A DNA stretch of 64,000 nt from Raphanus sativus. Lineage: Eukaryota > Streptophyta > Magnoliopsida > Brassicales > Brassicaceae. A model generated the notes under the pieces. The model was given only the letters and a program-made list of their open reading frames with translations. It was not told the origin of the DNA and searched no databases. A program made the position numbers and the translations under genes. This document shows positions 34,125-47,600 of this stretch, piece by piece. The stretch spans positions 18,878,998 through 18,942,997 of the forward strand of contig NC_079516.1 in assembly GCF_000801105.2 (NCBI RefSeq), in the 5' to 3' direction. Each line of letters begins with the position of its first letter. Within the stretch, counting starts at the first letter, position 1.

Positions 34125-36566
34125 CAATATTATTAAAGCAATCCAACAATATATACATGAATACTTACACCAAAAAAAAACTATACATGAATACTATGTC
34201 ATCATTTTTCCAAGGTTGGTCCACACCTACATGACTACATGTTAAGATTCTTTTCGAATTACACTTGGAAACAAAGGAGAGAAAAAAGGTATCTGGTTCT
34301 TGTGAATAATCCAAGGATATAGTTGCATAATTGCACTAAATATGAAATTATATAAGTTTCAATAATGCATACAAACTATTATTCTCTATTTGGCTTATAT
34401 ATTGGATGTACTATACTGCCCATACAGCTGAACGAAAAAACATAAAAAGAGTAAATGGCTGAAGATAGATCAAAATACATGCATAGAAAAATAGTTCTAA
34501 CAAATGTGAAAGTATTATTTTATATACGAATATAAACTCTACGGGATCCTGATTTAAGCTAATTTATACTATTAGTATTCCCTTACGTCTTACTCACGTG
34601 ACCTTTTGTTCCACCCCCACTATCGTTTACTTTTAGGCTTTTGCCTTTCTTTAGAGTTCCGAGTCATTTCCTTAGGCAGGTTTCACTAATAGATCTAAAA
34701 ATGTGGGGAAAAGGTATTTTACATCGAAACATAATGAAATTATATATATTAGTGTCGAAATCTTACTAAAATCACTCTATTAGAATGAAAAAATTTCTTT
34801 ATAATTACTTTTTTTTGTAACTTAATTTCTTTATAATCACTATTCTAGTGTTTCTGGAATGGAGTCTTCTGTATGAATCTTCTTACGTTTCTTTTCTATG
34901 TAATGTTTGGAAAATTAGTTTTGGTTTTGCAGCAAAGCATAGTAAGGAGATCGTATCAGTTAAAACAAAACCATACTCGGGCTCTCGTCGTTGTTACAAT
35001 AATCTTATATAACATCAAAATCAAAGATTCTTAAAAGAAACATCAAAATCAAAGGTTCTTTTAAGATATTGTTACGGAATGATTAGCATCGACTAATTGA
35101 TTTTAATGGATGAATGAATAAGATACCTTAAACTCATTCACTATTCCACCATCATAAATATCCCTTCCCAACACTAACACCACGGCTATGAAGTACCACC
35201 AAAATTTAGTCTCAAATATAACAACGTAACTAGATTCTCATCCTGGCTTATTTTCTATATAACTAAATTTAATAAAATATTATTTTAGTTTTAATTTATA
35301 TTTGTATTTATTTTTTGATAATTTATTTATTTCTGTTTAGGTTTAAATTTTTAGATTTTTAAAATAGTTGATGTTAATTTGTAATATTTTTAAGAGTAAT
35401 CATAAATTTGTTTAGTTATTTAAACAATATGAACTGAAAAGTTATATAAGATTTTATTATAGTAAACATATGAAATATCGTAATTATTTAAAAAATAATG
35501 GAAAATAATCCCATACGGGTGTATTTTATTAAAATACTCTAACATATTAGTATAACCAAATTAATTTTATGAAATGTCTAGTAGTAGTTAAAATTATAAA
35601 CACACGTAACAATAAAAGTTATTTTCCAATGATGTTTGTGTTTTAATAAAATACTATAAAATGATATATAACATTACATACATCTGTTAAGTTATTTTAA
35701 CTCATTTTATTTCATTAAACAAGTTGGAATTGAACTCAAAGACAATGCAAATTTATTAATGACAGATTGTGTAAACATAATTTTTCTTAACATAATTTTC
35801 TGTTTCAATTGTAAATATCAGTTATATTCCTTACTGTCGAATGATTATTTTGCAGACTGATAAAAAGAAAAGAAGCGATGCGCCAATATGTTTCTGTCAG
35901 TTGCCTAAATTTGTTCCAAATGGACCGAAAGGCAAAAGAAACCAACAAAACGATAATAGATGTGACTGTGTTACGGTGACAGCTTTCTATAAAGGAAAGA
36001 AACGAGATCTCGTTTGTAATCATTTCCTACGATGAGATTAATCTCCCAAATCTCGCTTAACACTTTGCTTCACTCCAAGCATTGTTTGATTGTTCCAGTT
36101 ACATATGCAGACATGCAAAAAGATATTAAACTGAAAAGACAGTAAGAGAAGTAATAAAGAATAACAATACTAAATATGAATATGAGATTTGAGTTGGAAA
36201 GAGGGATCAAGTCACATGCTCCAAATTTACAAAGCAAAGAAATGTCATCATCTCCCCCAACTCCCCCCTTTGATTCTCTTTATCTTTTCATATATTTTTT
36301 AAAGGAAATATATAAAATACATTTTATTAGTATTTATATGGAACAATAACATTCTCATTTCATCATTACTCATTATATTCGGATATTTTATTCTCATATC
36401 TTCATCCTCAAGTTTGGTATACACGTTGCATCAATAAATTCTAACAAGTTGCCAAAATTTTAAAATCTATAATACAAATGCATATATATATATATATATA
36501 TATATAGATACTACACAATATTTGAAATAAAATGGAACGAAAAGATACACTATCCTTTATAAAAAA
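34125..36566. other. gene-free interval
   Basis: AT-rich. A frame at 35857-36035, preceded by TTTTGCAG, encodes a short Cys-containing peptide of unknown origin. An (AT)n tract lies at 36482-36507. No gene supported. Confidence 0.45.
36482..36507. repeat. (AT)n microsatellite
   Basis: Thirteen uninterrupted AT units. Confidence 0.9.
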
Positions 36567-36588
36567 CTAGGGTAAACCCGCCATACGG
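36567..36588 (-). mobile_element. Helitron 3' terminus, different subfamily
   Basis: On the minus strand the sequence reads CCCGCC...GGCGGG hairpin, TTTACC, CTAG|T (CTAG at 36567-36570). The hairpin differs from the CCGCGCTT family elsewhere in the window. The 5' end, further right, was not found. Confidence 0.55.
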
Positions 36589-38540
36589 GCGGGTAAGTAA
36601 ATTAAAAAAATAACTTAAATTTTATAGTTTTTAAAAATATTTTGTTAACCTTTAATGAAAGTGATTATTTTTATTGAAAATTAGCTAGATTGTATAATAA
36701 TCAAATATTGATGGTTACTATAAAAAATATCCATATTTATTAAAAAAATTATCAAATAAACTACATCATCCAAACTGATTAGTAAATTTAACCAGATATT
36801 ACTATTAGTTTGAAAGTATAATTGGTAATTTTATTTATTTTTTATTTGATTACTTCAGGAATATTATTTTTGTAAATTGGTATTATTATACATTTGACCA
36901 ATTTTATTTAATTTACAAATTTACCATATTTTTTATTATTTTTATGAAATTGTCTTATTTTATAATAACTTTATGTTTTTAAAGATAAATTGTTTACTTC
37001 TATTTCAAATCAAGTGTATTAAATTGTCAAATGTATTGCTCTAATAAAGTAATTGTTTTACTAAAATATACAAAATTTTACTTTACACTATATGAAAAAG
37101 CTTTTTATATTTCTTCTAAATTACGTATATATTTTAAAACGACAAATGACATATCTTTTTATTTTATATATATGTATATAAAATTACAAATGATGCAGTT
37201 TTCACATAAATGATGAACCATCACCAAAAGAGAAGAACTAATTATATATGTAATATAATTGTATCATCAAATTATTATACTTTAGTAAAATATGTTAAAT
37301 CAGAATTTTGTTATTGATTTTTTTTTTAAAACTTCATGCAGTCATATTTTCGTAATCACATTCATTTTTTGCTATTTTCATAATTGGCTTTGCCTATCCG
37401 ACCATCAACGAAGAAGTTTACATTGATGTCGCAGAGGCTTTTATATATAGACGTAGAATTTAAAAGAAATAAGATAATTTTAGAGATCCTTTTTATATGA
37501 ATTTAGTCATAATCGAAGACTGAAATATGCATTGATGTACATTTCCATTTTCTGAAGTTTTCCACCTTAAAGCTATCTCATGTGGAGATGCTATGGAGAT
37601 TCAACTGGGTAAAGCAGAGGAGGAAACTCACTAACAACACGCTCTGTTTCTCTTCGATTCACACTCACTTCTCTAACTCCCTGATAATGTGTGTTGCTTA
37701 GGAATCAATCATAAGAAGAAGCAACATATATTCTAAACTGGGAACATATACAAACTGATATGACAAAAGTTTATAACCTGAAAGCTTGACAGGACTGGAG
37801 TAACTCAAAACAATATTGCTTCCGGTCAATCTTGTGATCAACGAAAACTTGTTCTTGCCTAGAGATTCCAAATGTTTCATCCTATCATTAATTGTGAAGC
37901 TAACCTATTTATAGTTGCAAATTCACCGACTGGAATAAAAAGGAGATGCATTGAATGGAAAATCGTGGAAGTAGTGGGAGCATGGAGTTACGTTATTAAC
38001 TATGTTAATGACAACAAATGAATGCAGTACGTAACGGTTCTGGTTTCACACTACCGGTGAGCAGAAATCCAGACAAATCGACATGGACGGTGGCTCCGCC
38101 AGAGACTGGCCGTGAAACTGGTCCGCTAAAAAAAACAGAAGTTGAAGAAGGCTAGAACCCTAGAAATGCGCTCGAAATTCTTGAAGATGAAGTCTGATCT
38201 TGTTGGGTTCCGATAATGTATAATACCAGACCAGTTCAACTGACATCGTAAGCCCAATAAAATGGTCTAGCAATTTTTAAAGTCCAAACATGAAGACAAT
38301 TCTCGAAAGTGAAAAAAAAAGATACTTGCCTTTTCCTCACAGTATTTGTTAAAATATGATCATTGAACGGAAAAAGGGCTAGGCCATGAATATCAATCAA
38401 CATCACAACATGGGATATGTTTTCAAATTAATATTTTGAACTTAGTAAAATTTTGAGCCCCTATGTAATTAAATAATTCGTATATGAGCCTGATTAATGT
38501 ATTGAAGATAAATCAACACAATAATAACAAAAAACTCTCT
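36589..38540. other. gene-free interval, part GC-richer
   Basis: 36589-37370 is AT-rich, probably Helitron body. 37380-38260 is less AT-rich; on the minus strand it has CTATAAATAGG (37904-37914), a TATA-like box, 24 bp before a 60-codon ORF (37880-37698) of unknown sequence. No homology recognised. Confidence 0.4.
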
Positions 38541-38557
38541 CCAGCAGATGACACATG

Positions 38558-38806
38558 AGCATTTAGGAATGCTATGGAACTGTTATGACAAGCCCTTTTA
38601 GGGTGAAGCTGCTTGAGATTCAGCATTTAGGAATGCTATGGAACTGCCATCACATAATTGGAAATGTTTTGAGAGTCAGCATTTAGGAATGCTATGGAAC
38701 GGCCATCACATAACTGAGCTATAAAGACAATGGGTGGAGGATAGCGAGAACATTCTGAGTGCTAGCTAGAGAAAGAGGAAAATCTGTCTTGACAAGCCCT
38801 TTTAGG
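38558..38806. repeat. cluster of identical 23-bp palindrome-bearing repeats
   Basis: Three identical 23-bp copies (38558-38580, 38622-38644, 38678-38700), each beginning AGCATTTAGGAATGCT, where AGCATT and AATGCT are complementary around TAGG. A second motif GACAAGCCCTTTTAGG occurs at 38587-38602 and 38791-38806. Function unknown. Confidence 0.85.
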
Positions 38807-39899
38807 CTGTTGGCTTCTCATCATCTAGGAGTGAGTTGTGTTGATGTTTCCTGTTTATAAAGCTTCTTTCCTTAAAACCTGACTGTCAAAGAGCGTATTG
38901 CATCCACTGCAGGGTATAATTCTCAAATCCCATTTAGTAAATCAAATAGCTTTGAGTTTTAAAGACCGGTTTATGCTCTGATCATGCTAGAGATTGATGC
39001 AGGTATATTGGTGGCGTGTTTGATGTGTTGCCTCATGTGCTTGAGATCTTGAACGGTCTTCGTTTCGTAGGGTTAACAAGTCCAAACAGATTTTAGGAAC
39101 CTTGTTGTGAATCATTTTCCTCGGTTAACATGTGTGACTCTTATAAGGCTGAACACTTACTATCATCAGAGGCCTCTTCCCATTGCTTGCTGACCCTCGT
39201 CACTCTGTAAGTCTTGTAGAATTGGCAGCGTGAATGAAATCTTAGACAATATACTATTCATTAATGTAAGACAATATACTATTCATTAATGTAAGACATA
39301 TATAGTATAGTTATCCTACATTGATTAGTACACTGCATAGTGGGTGAAAAACCTATTTTCCCTAGGCTTAGCATTAGGTAATAGTTATAACATATTATGA
39401 CACATAGATAAGATAGGTAAATCATAAAGTTATTTCTATAATTTGTAATCAAGGTTTGGATAGACTAACGACATTTTGCCAGAATTAAACCGAACGAATT
39501 ATAGCAAAGGTAGAACACATAAGAAAGTTTTATTTGCGTTATATACCAACGATAGATATGTATATAATATTTAGTATCTGATTTCTAAATTAAGTAGATG
39601 GTCAAATGAGTATTTTATCTTCATCTAAAAAATAAATAAAATATGATTGTAATATTTTTAAAGAAAATTAAATATACAAATAGTACTAATGTTTCTAATA
39701 GTTTTCATATTTTTTTATATTTTAAAATTTTTATCTCCTATTTTTCTCACTACATGAGGATAAAACACATGTAAAATGGCCAAAAAATCAAAAGTCTTAA
39801 GAGGACAAACACAAGTTCAAAGTGTCTCTTTTTCTTCAAATTCTCCCTTTATTAAACTTTCATTTTCTCCAAACTTGAAATTGTTGTGAATCTAGAGAA
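38807..39899. other. gene-free interval
   Basis: 38990-39220 is GC-richer and partly open to translation but matches no family I recognise. At 39240-39295 ACAATATACTATTCATTAATGTAAG is duplicated in tandem. No gene supported. Confidence 0.4.
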
Positions 39900-39929
39900 A
39901 GATGGAATAAGTTGTTCTTATTTTTATTC

Positions 39930-40420
39930 TTTATAGTTAAACCTACACTAAATCGTTAATATCATTTTCTTTATATTACTATCCATGTTTCCAAACACTA
40001 TAATTAATCTTAATTGTTTTATATCTACCATTTTCTCTATCAAAATTTTGTAGAAATGTCATAATTTCACAAATTTCAAAATAATAAAATTTAAAATTTG
40101 GATTATAAGGTGACAAATTATGAAACTGTAACAATTTAATTTAAATTAGATTACACGTCGGTCATTCAGCTGTTCAATCGGTTAGTCTTGGGTTTTCATG
40201 ATTTTCTTAAATATGAATATTTTACAAACCTAAATCGAATTAACAGATCACCGGATTAACTGGTATAATCACGAATTTGGGTCGAATTTAAAAACACTGA
40301 TTTAAATGAAAAAGAAATATATATACACTCTTTCAAACAAACAAAATATTTGTTAAATTATTAGTAAAAAAATTCATCGTAAAATATTCTGCACTTGCAA
40401 AAACGCGGATCAAGATCTAG
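39930..40420 (+). mobile_element. 5'-truncated Helitron, old
   Basis: Matches the 30038/46349/61992 subfamily (TTTATAGTTAAACCTACACTAAATC; CAGCTGTTCAATCGGTTAGTC) and ends ATCAAGATCTAG|T at 40420, but the hairpin is decayed (CTGCACTTGCAAAAACGCGG) and the standard 5' terminus is missing. Confidence 0.65.
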
Positions 40421-43400
40421 TATATTTTAAATAATCTTAAAAATGAGAATTCAGATTCACTTTTGTATTTTGATTATAGTTATATTAAGTTCCAGAAAAT
40501 TTTTTTTAACAATGATAAAATATAATATATCTACCTAGTTAAAATATATAGTGTTATGTTATTTAAAATGTTTTGTAATTATTTTATCAAAAGATGTTTA
40601 TCGATTATTTTTTTATTTTTTAAATATCTCTTAAGAATAAATAGTTTACAAAAATTGTGTGATTATATTTTAGAAATTATATTATATAAATAAAATATAT
40701 TTTATCATTTTTTTTGCTGTAACTGAAAAACATAATAAAATAAATTTATGAAAAATAAATAAAACATTTCAATAATATTACCTAATTATAAACTATTCTT
40801 ATTCAAACAAACATATATTCGTCTTTGTTACTTAATTATTTTATGTAATCATCAAAGAAAATAGTTAGATATATAAAAAATATTTCTATTACTTTGAAAA
40901 ATATATATTTGTATTATTTAAAATTATGAAATCACATTATATACAAATATATATATTTTTAATCTAAGAAAAAGATAGATATAAATAAATATTTTATTAC
41001 TTCAAAATATATATTATGTTATTTAAAAATATTTTTAAATAAAATTTTCTATTTTATGAACTTCTCTTTTTAGTGAAATCATATTATATATACATATATT
41101 TTCGTTTTTGAATTTGTTTCTTATAAATGTTTCTTTTTTATTATATATGTCATTTGGAAAATATTTAAAAGAAAACTAAATAAAAATTTGGGAATTGTCC
41201 TAAATATATCTTTTCTATGTTTTTTGTCACAAAATATCACAAAAGAAAGAAAATGACCTAAATGTTTCATTTAAGAGGTCAAAAGACTTTTATACACTAA
41301 ATATATAAAAATTAAAAATATAAAAAGATAAAAAAACAATTGTTTTATAGTTTCATATTCAAAATTTTTTATTTTTTGGAAAAAAAATTGGAAATTCTTT
41401 TTTTTTCAAATTTTCTTTTATAATTCGAAAATTTCCTTTTGAAACTATTTTCATATTTTTATTTTTAAAACTTTAGTATTTATTTCTTATTTTATAAATT
41501 TTAAACCTTAATCCCAAAACTCCTCTTAACTATAAACCTAAGGTTTTGATTAATTAACCCTAGAGGTATAAATGTAAAATAAATAAAACATTTTGGTCAT
41601 TTTTTTCTTGTGTACTATATTTATGATAAAAAATTTATTAGTGTTATCCTAGACATTTTTTAAAGAAAATTATAATGTATCCAAAAAAAAAAAAAAATTA
41701 TAGTGTATCAGTGTAATCAAACTTTATGAAAATTAACTTGAGCAGGAGATAGATACTTTACAAATACTTCCATATTATACTTTCATTTTTCATTCAGACG
41801 ATCTTTTTGACATATAATTACAATATATTATAGTGTTCACAAATGGTTCTAAGATCCGGTCATAGCCATTTGCAAAAAAAAAAAAAAACAGTTCCAACAG
41901 CAGTAACATCGTTAATCCATAGACGCGCCATTAATCATACACATAAACAAGTGGAATCGAAATCTAAATTATCCAAAACGTAATTAATTCCACCAGAAGA
42001 AAAGGCAACGAGCAATTAGACCTGAGATGTCGGCAGTGGCCTATTTTCAGGTAGCCAATGTCTGGTTCTCTTTTCACTAATCGTATTGATCATTGAAAGA
42101 AAAGGGAAAATTGTTTCCAAAAAATAATAACTACTATGTCACATTAGATTAATTTCTATTTTGTATCATTTTTACCTCTAATATTCTATAATAATTTCCA
42201 AAATAAATCAAATAAATGGTTTCACAAATAAAAAAAATTCAAAAATAGCAATTACTTACAAAATACCTATATTAACTTATTGATATTTTTTCCAAAAATA
42301 CCAATAAGTACTTTCTAAAATCTGTAAAAATAGTAACTAGTCTAATACCCTTTAGCACTTTCCAGAATAAATCAAATAAATAATTTTACAAATAAAAACA
42401 AATTCAAAATAGCAACTACTAATAAAATACATCTATTAACTTATTAGTATTTTTTTCAAGTTCTAAAAAAGTTTAAATCATAATTTCATATTTTGTTCTA
42501 CAGAAAATGACATTCTAAATAGTAGAAAATATAATCCATTTTTTCATTGGACTACTATGTTTCAAACGTAATCTATGTAAACAATAATAATTTAAAAATA
42601 TTTGGAAAACACATTATGCGCTTAATCTATCGTTAGAAATTTGAATTTACACATTAATATAAATCTAAAACTTATAGAAATCAGAATCTACACATTATCG
42701 AAATCTAAAACTAGTAGAAATCGATTTCAAACATGTTTACTGTATTCTAAATATAGGAGAATACAGATTCTACAGATAAGAATAATCAGTTCCAAAAATA
42801 TGAGAGAGAATATTTGGAAATATTCAGTTTCTTTTTATTTATTAAATCGTATTTTTTTAAATAATAAGAAAATCATGATTTACAAAATCAATATTTAAAT
42901 TGAAAAAAAAAAGAAAAAGTTTGATTTGGTGTGATATTATGAACTCGGGAAGATGATTTTCTTTAGATCGTGTGGGTTAGGCTCGAGAATCGTCCAAATC
43001 ATAGTGAAATTTAATGAGTTAGGGTTTATGAACTTGAGAAGATGGTTTTCTCCCCTTTGTTCTTCAAGGCGAAGAGAAAAATGGGTTTGATCGATTAGAA
43101 ACCGAGTTTTAAGAATTTAAATCTTGTTTGTTCGGTTCAAATCGAATGGGGATCAAATCGGATTTAACCGACGAAAATCAGGAAATCGATTTGGGAGACT
43201 TACATGGACACAGGATCGATCGATCTAGAATAAGCGATCGATCGAGCTTCTTCGATCGACTGACCTTGGTTTGGCCGATCAGTATGTACTCCACATATTT
43301 TTGTTGTTTTTGTCATATTTATCAGGATCGAGCAAATAGATCGACCTGGTGATAAAGGATCAATCGGTCCCTTTGAAAAAAAAAATTCGATGTTTAGTTT

Positions 43401-44650
43401 TTTTTATTTGGGGATTTTTAATATTTTTTATTTTAATTACTTTTATTGAAAATTATATTAATATTTATTATTCTTTTGTTTATTTAATTGTAATTTTGAA
43501 TTTCTAATTTAAATTAAGAGTACTATTGCCATTTTGAAAATATTTAACCTAATAAGACATAAAGTATATGGGATTAGCCTAATGAGACATACTGTAGTTA
43601 TCATTTTTTTGTCTTAAAAACAAATTTCCCAGAAAACAAATATGGACATAGTTATCATTTTATTTATAATGCGATGGTTTTTTTTTCATTTTTATATTCC
43701 CGTTTTTGGGGACAGAGATTGATTTGTTTATCGATAATGAGATATTTTCGTACTCATTAATATATCTAAAATTCAGTAAATATTCATAATTTGATATTAT
43801 CCTTTCTCAACAACTATAATGTTGAAATACAAACGACAACACCCCATACATTTACTAAAACCACTTGCTATTATAATTAAACGGAACCATATCTCCTTTC
43901 TTTTACGATAAAATCTCAAATTATTAAATACAGTTTGTTTATTGAGCTAATATTATTATAAAAGTTCCCAATTGTTCATGCTCCACTACACATAACGCCA
44001 AGTACCATATGCCGTTGTCCATTCATCCATAGTCGCGCCATTAATCAATAATCATACGCATAAACAAGTGGAATCTTGTTACTTTTCTTGTAATCTCATA
44101 CGTACGTTTATTTGTAATCTTTAATAATCAAGTCTCGGGTTACCTTAGTAGTTTATTAATGTTATTGCATGGAAAGTCATCTTCCAAAGACCATGAGTAC
44201 AATAATAAGTTATATAGAATTTAGAGATTAATCTCACACCATGAACATATAGTTGTTGAACTCCGTAAACATATTTATTTAATACATGGATGGAATGGGG
44301 ACCCCCTTAATTACTTGAATGGAGATGGGCAGAAGATAGAGCCAACTTGGTAATTATTTATACATCTAATACATTTTTCTTTTCTTCCGAAGACTAGTTT
44401 GCCTGATATGTTAATCTTTGTTAGGTACATGCCCATCATGAATCTTACCTATTAAACATACAAATCTCACTAGTTGTGCACCAAGATACTGTTATACAAA
44501 GTTAGTCTTTCACAGCTTTATTCTTGTCACAAGCAGTATGATCTACAAAACAAATAAAACAAACACTATATGCCTTTTGTTTTCTTAAGAACCTATAATT
44601 GGGTGTACTATATATATGTACAACAACGAGATTTCACCCCAATTCATAAA
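40421..44650. other. gene-free interval
   Basis: Mostly very AT-rich. 42930-43370 is GC-richer and studded with GATCGATC palindromes (43216-43340), probably a decayed LTR segment. The frame there has no recognised domain. No gene supported. Confidence 0.45.
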
Positions 44651-47600
44651 TTAGGTAGAAATCCACGAGTAGTCTTTCGAATCTATCTGATCATATCCAT
44701 CAATTCTGTCTTCAAATCTCTCTGAGAAAAAGAGATTACGAATTTTGTTACTATATTGCAACACTTTAACTTCTGTGGTAAAGATTGCTTTGACGGGTCT
44801 ATGATCAGATATCTTCACTTCCCCTCTTGTATATTCATGTTGCTTCAATCCATTTCCGTACCATATTATTCGATCACACCTATTTAAAATACAATGCATG
44901 TAAGGAAAAAAACAAAAATACAGTAAATTAACATGTAAATTCAGTAAGAGACTCACCATGCTGGAGCTCGTTTCTTCTCGTCTTTCTTGTATGCAATGCA
45001 TCCATAATATAAATCTGAATTTGGAATGTATTTATACGTTGGAGCAAATGTGACATTTCCTTCTTGCCAACCTTTGAAAATTTTGCCATTCATGATCTCC
45101 ATACTTAGCTTAATTTCAAAACAAATAAATAAACGTGAGGTTATGACATTTTTATATACGAGATTAATTTGCTTAAGAGAAATTTATATATAATTAGTTA
45201 CCTGATCTTTTTCTAGTAAAGTCTTCCATTCTTTTCGTTCCACCAATAATCTTGTCTTCTCCTCAGGTAGAGATATTCTATAATTCAAATCTCCCAGAAA
45301 AATTACTCGGCTGTTTAATTTGATTCAACAAAAACAAAACAAAATTGTATAGTTATTAAATTAAATGTATTCATAATTGATATCACAAGTTGATATATAG
45401 TTTTTAACAACTAGGTAACCAAACTAACCTTTTTCCCGCGATATCAAGACTTATTTAAATTGAACACTCAAATTGCTTAAACTATAGTATTATGCAGTAA
45501 TGGCCTGACCATAACCATTTAATTACTAACAAGTTGGCAATTTTCAATTTACAGCCAACAAGTGTAATGCTAGGTATGTGAATATGAAACATGCGTTAAA
45601 AATAATTAAATAGTAACTTTATTGTTGTGCACTTGATTAATTAAATATATAAACTTACTCGTGGTCAAGTATTTTTTTCGGCAAATCTTCTAGATATGTG
45701 CCTCTAGGAAAACTCGATCTCGAAAGAATCTCTGTGACATCGGAGTTTCTTTGCCTTCCATCTCGGTCACGCCCACCGGAGGCTAGATGACTACAAACGA
45801 AGCAGAAGCTCGTCTCGTGCAACCGGAATCTAACCGATACTGATCCCTAGTGATAAAATACAAACGACACTTTTAAAATTTTCTTCTCCAATTTGTAAAC
45901 AGTAACATAAAATATAAGACCTAAACTAAAAATGCTACAAAACAGGTTTTTTTTTTTTTTGACAAAGACCTAAACTAAAAATGCTACAAAACAGGTTTGA
46001 CGTTAAAAATATTATAATAAAGAAGACGCATTTTTTTTTCAAAACAAGGTTACTAAACATTGTTTAGCAAAAAAAAAAAAAAGGTTACTAAACATACAAC
46101 AAATAATGAACCGGTTTATAGAGTTAAGTGTTCCTCAATCATTTAGCACTCATTTATACACTTTTAGAAAATTTGGTTACCATGATTGTAATGTACTTGG
46201 ATTCTTTTTTACTTCTTTAGATTTTGATACTTTTAGAGAAAAAGCATAAGTTATGGTTTACTGCTTATTTGTACTATAATAGGATTAAGAAAATATATAC
46301 GTAAAATGAACACAGAACATAAGACAATGCATCTTATTTAATTATATACTAGATTTTGACCCGCGCTTTTGAAGCGCGGAATATTTTACGATGAAAAATT
46401 TCACTAATAATTTAACAAATATTTTGGTAAATTTTAAAGAGTGTATATTTAAAATATTTTTTCATTTAAATCAGTATTTTTAAATTCAACCCGATTGTGA
46501 TTATACCGGTTAATCCGGAGATCTGACAATTCAATTTATGTTTTTAAAATATTCATATTAAAAAATCACTAAAATCCGAGACTAACCGAGTGAACTGATG
46601 GATGACCGATATGTAATCTAATTGGATTTAAATTGTAATAGCTTCATAATTTGTAATCTTATAATCGGAATTTTAAAGTTTACTATTTTGCAATTTATGA
46701 TAGTGAACTTTAAAATTATGACGTTTCTACAAAATTTTAAAGAGAAAATGATAGATATAAAATAACTAAGATTAATTATTGTATTATTTGGAAACATTGA
46801 TAGTAGTATAAAAATATATTGTTTGAAAATATTGATAGTAGTATAAAGAAATAAATATATTGTTTGGAAATATTGATAGTAGTATAAAGAAATAAGTATA
46901 TTGTTTGGAAACATGGATAGTAGTATAAAGAAAGAAACATAAAGTGATTTAATGTATGTTTAACTATATAGTATAAATGTGTATTTAATTTAAAAACTTA
47001 CAAAATAAATGTTAGGTCCAATAGAATGTTTCTGTTTTAATAAGATAGATACAGGTTCAACCACAACCGCGAAATAAAATAACCATATATAGCCACAAAC
47101 ATAAAAGCATACGTAACTATTTTCTATTACCAGTCAACACCTAAATCGAATATTTATTTATTTAACAGTGAGATTTGGAAAACAAAATAGAATAGTGGAA
47201 ATTTTAAATATAGTTACCTTGTTTCCTAAGCAACCCATAACGCCACACCCAACGCAGGAGACGCTAGGATGACGGATGTACGGCCTGAGATCGCCTCGGA
47301 CCCAAACGCTGATCAAGATTCCGACCATCTGTTTACTTATGATACACTTGAAATCTTGGGAAACACCATTAATTACCTTGTCCATATCATCACTAGTGGC
47401 CACGCTCTTGTTCAAGGTCTCTCTTATCAACAAGTTCCATTTCGCAGAAACCTTGTTGTTATCTGATCCCAAAACATTCGAAGCTCTGAGTGGCACAACT
47501 TCTTGAAACCTAGACATATATATTTAACTCAAAACGCTGAAGACAATTAAATCATTAAACTATACACTTTTGATGCTATTGTAGTGTTTGATTAATTACC

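Noticed and set aside
37698..37880. 60-codon minus-strand ORF behind a TATA-like box
   Set aside because: The TATA box lies only 24 bp from the ATG, leaving almost no leader, and the peptide is unrecognised.
43128..43352. 74-codon frame with GATCGATC repeats
   Set aside because: Product of palindromic repeats in a probable decayed LTR; no domain.
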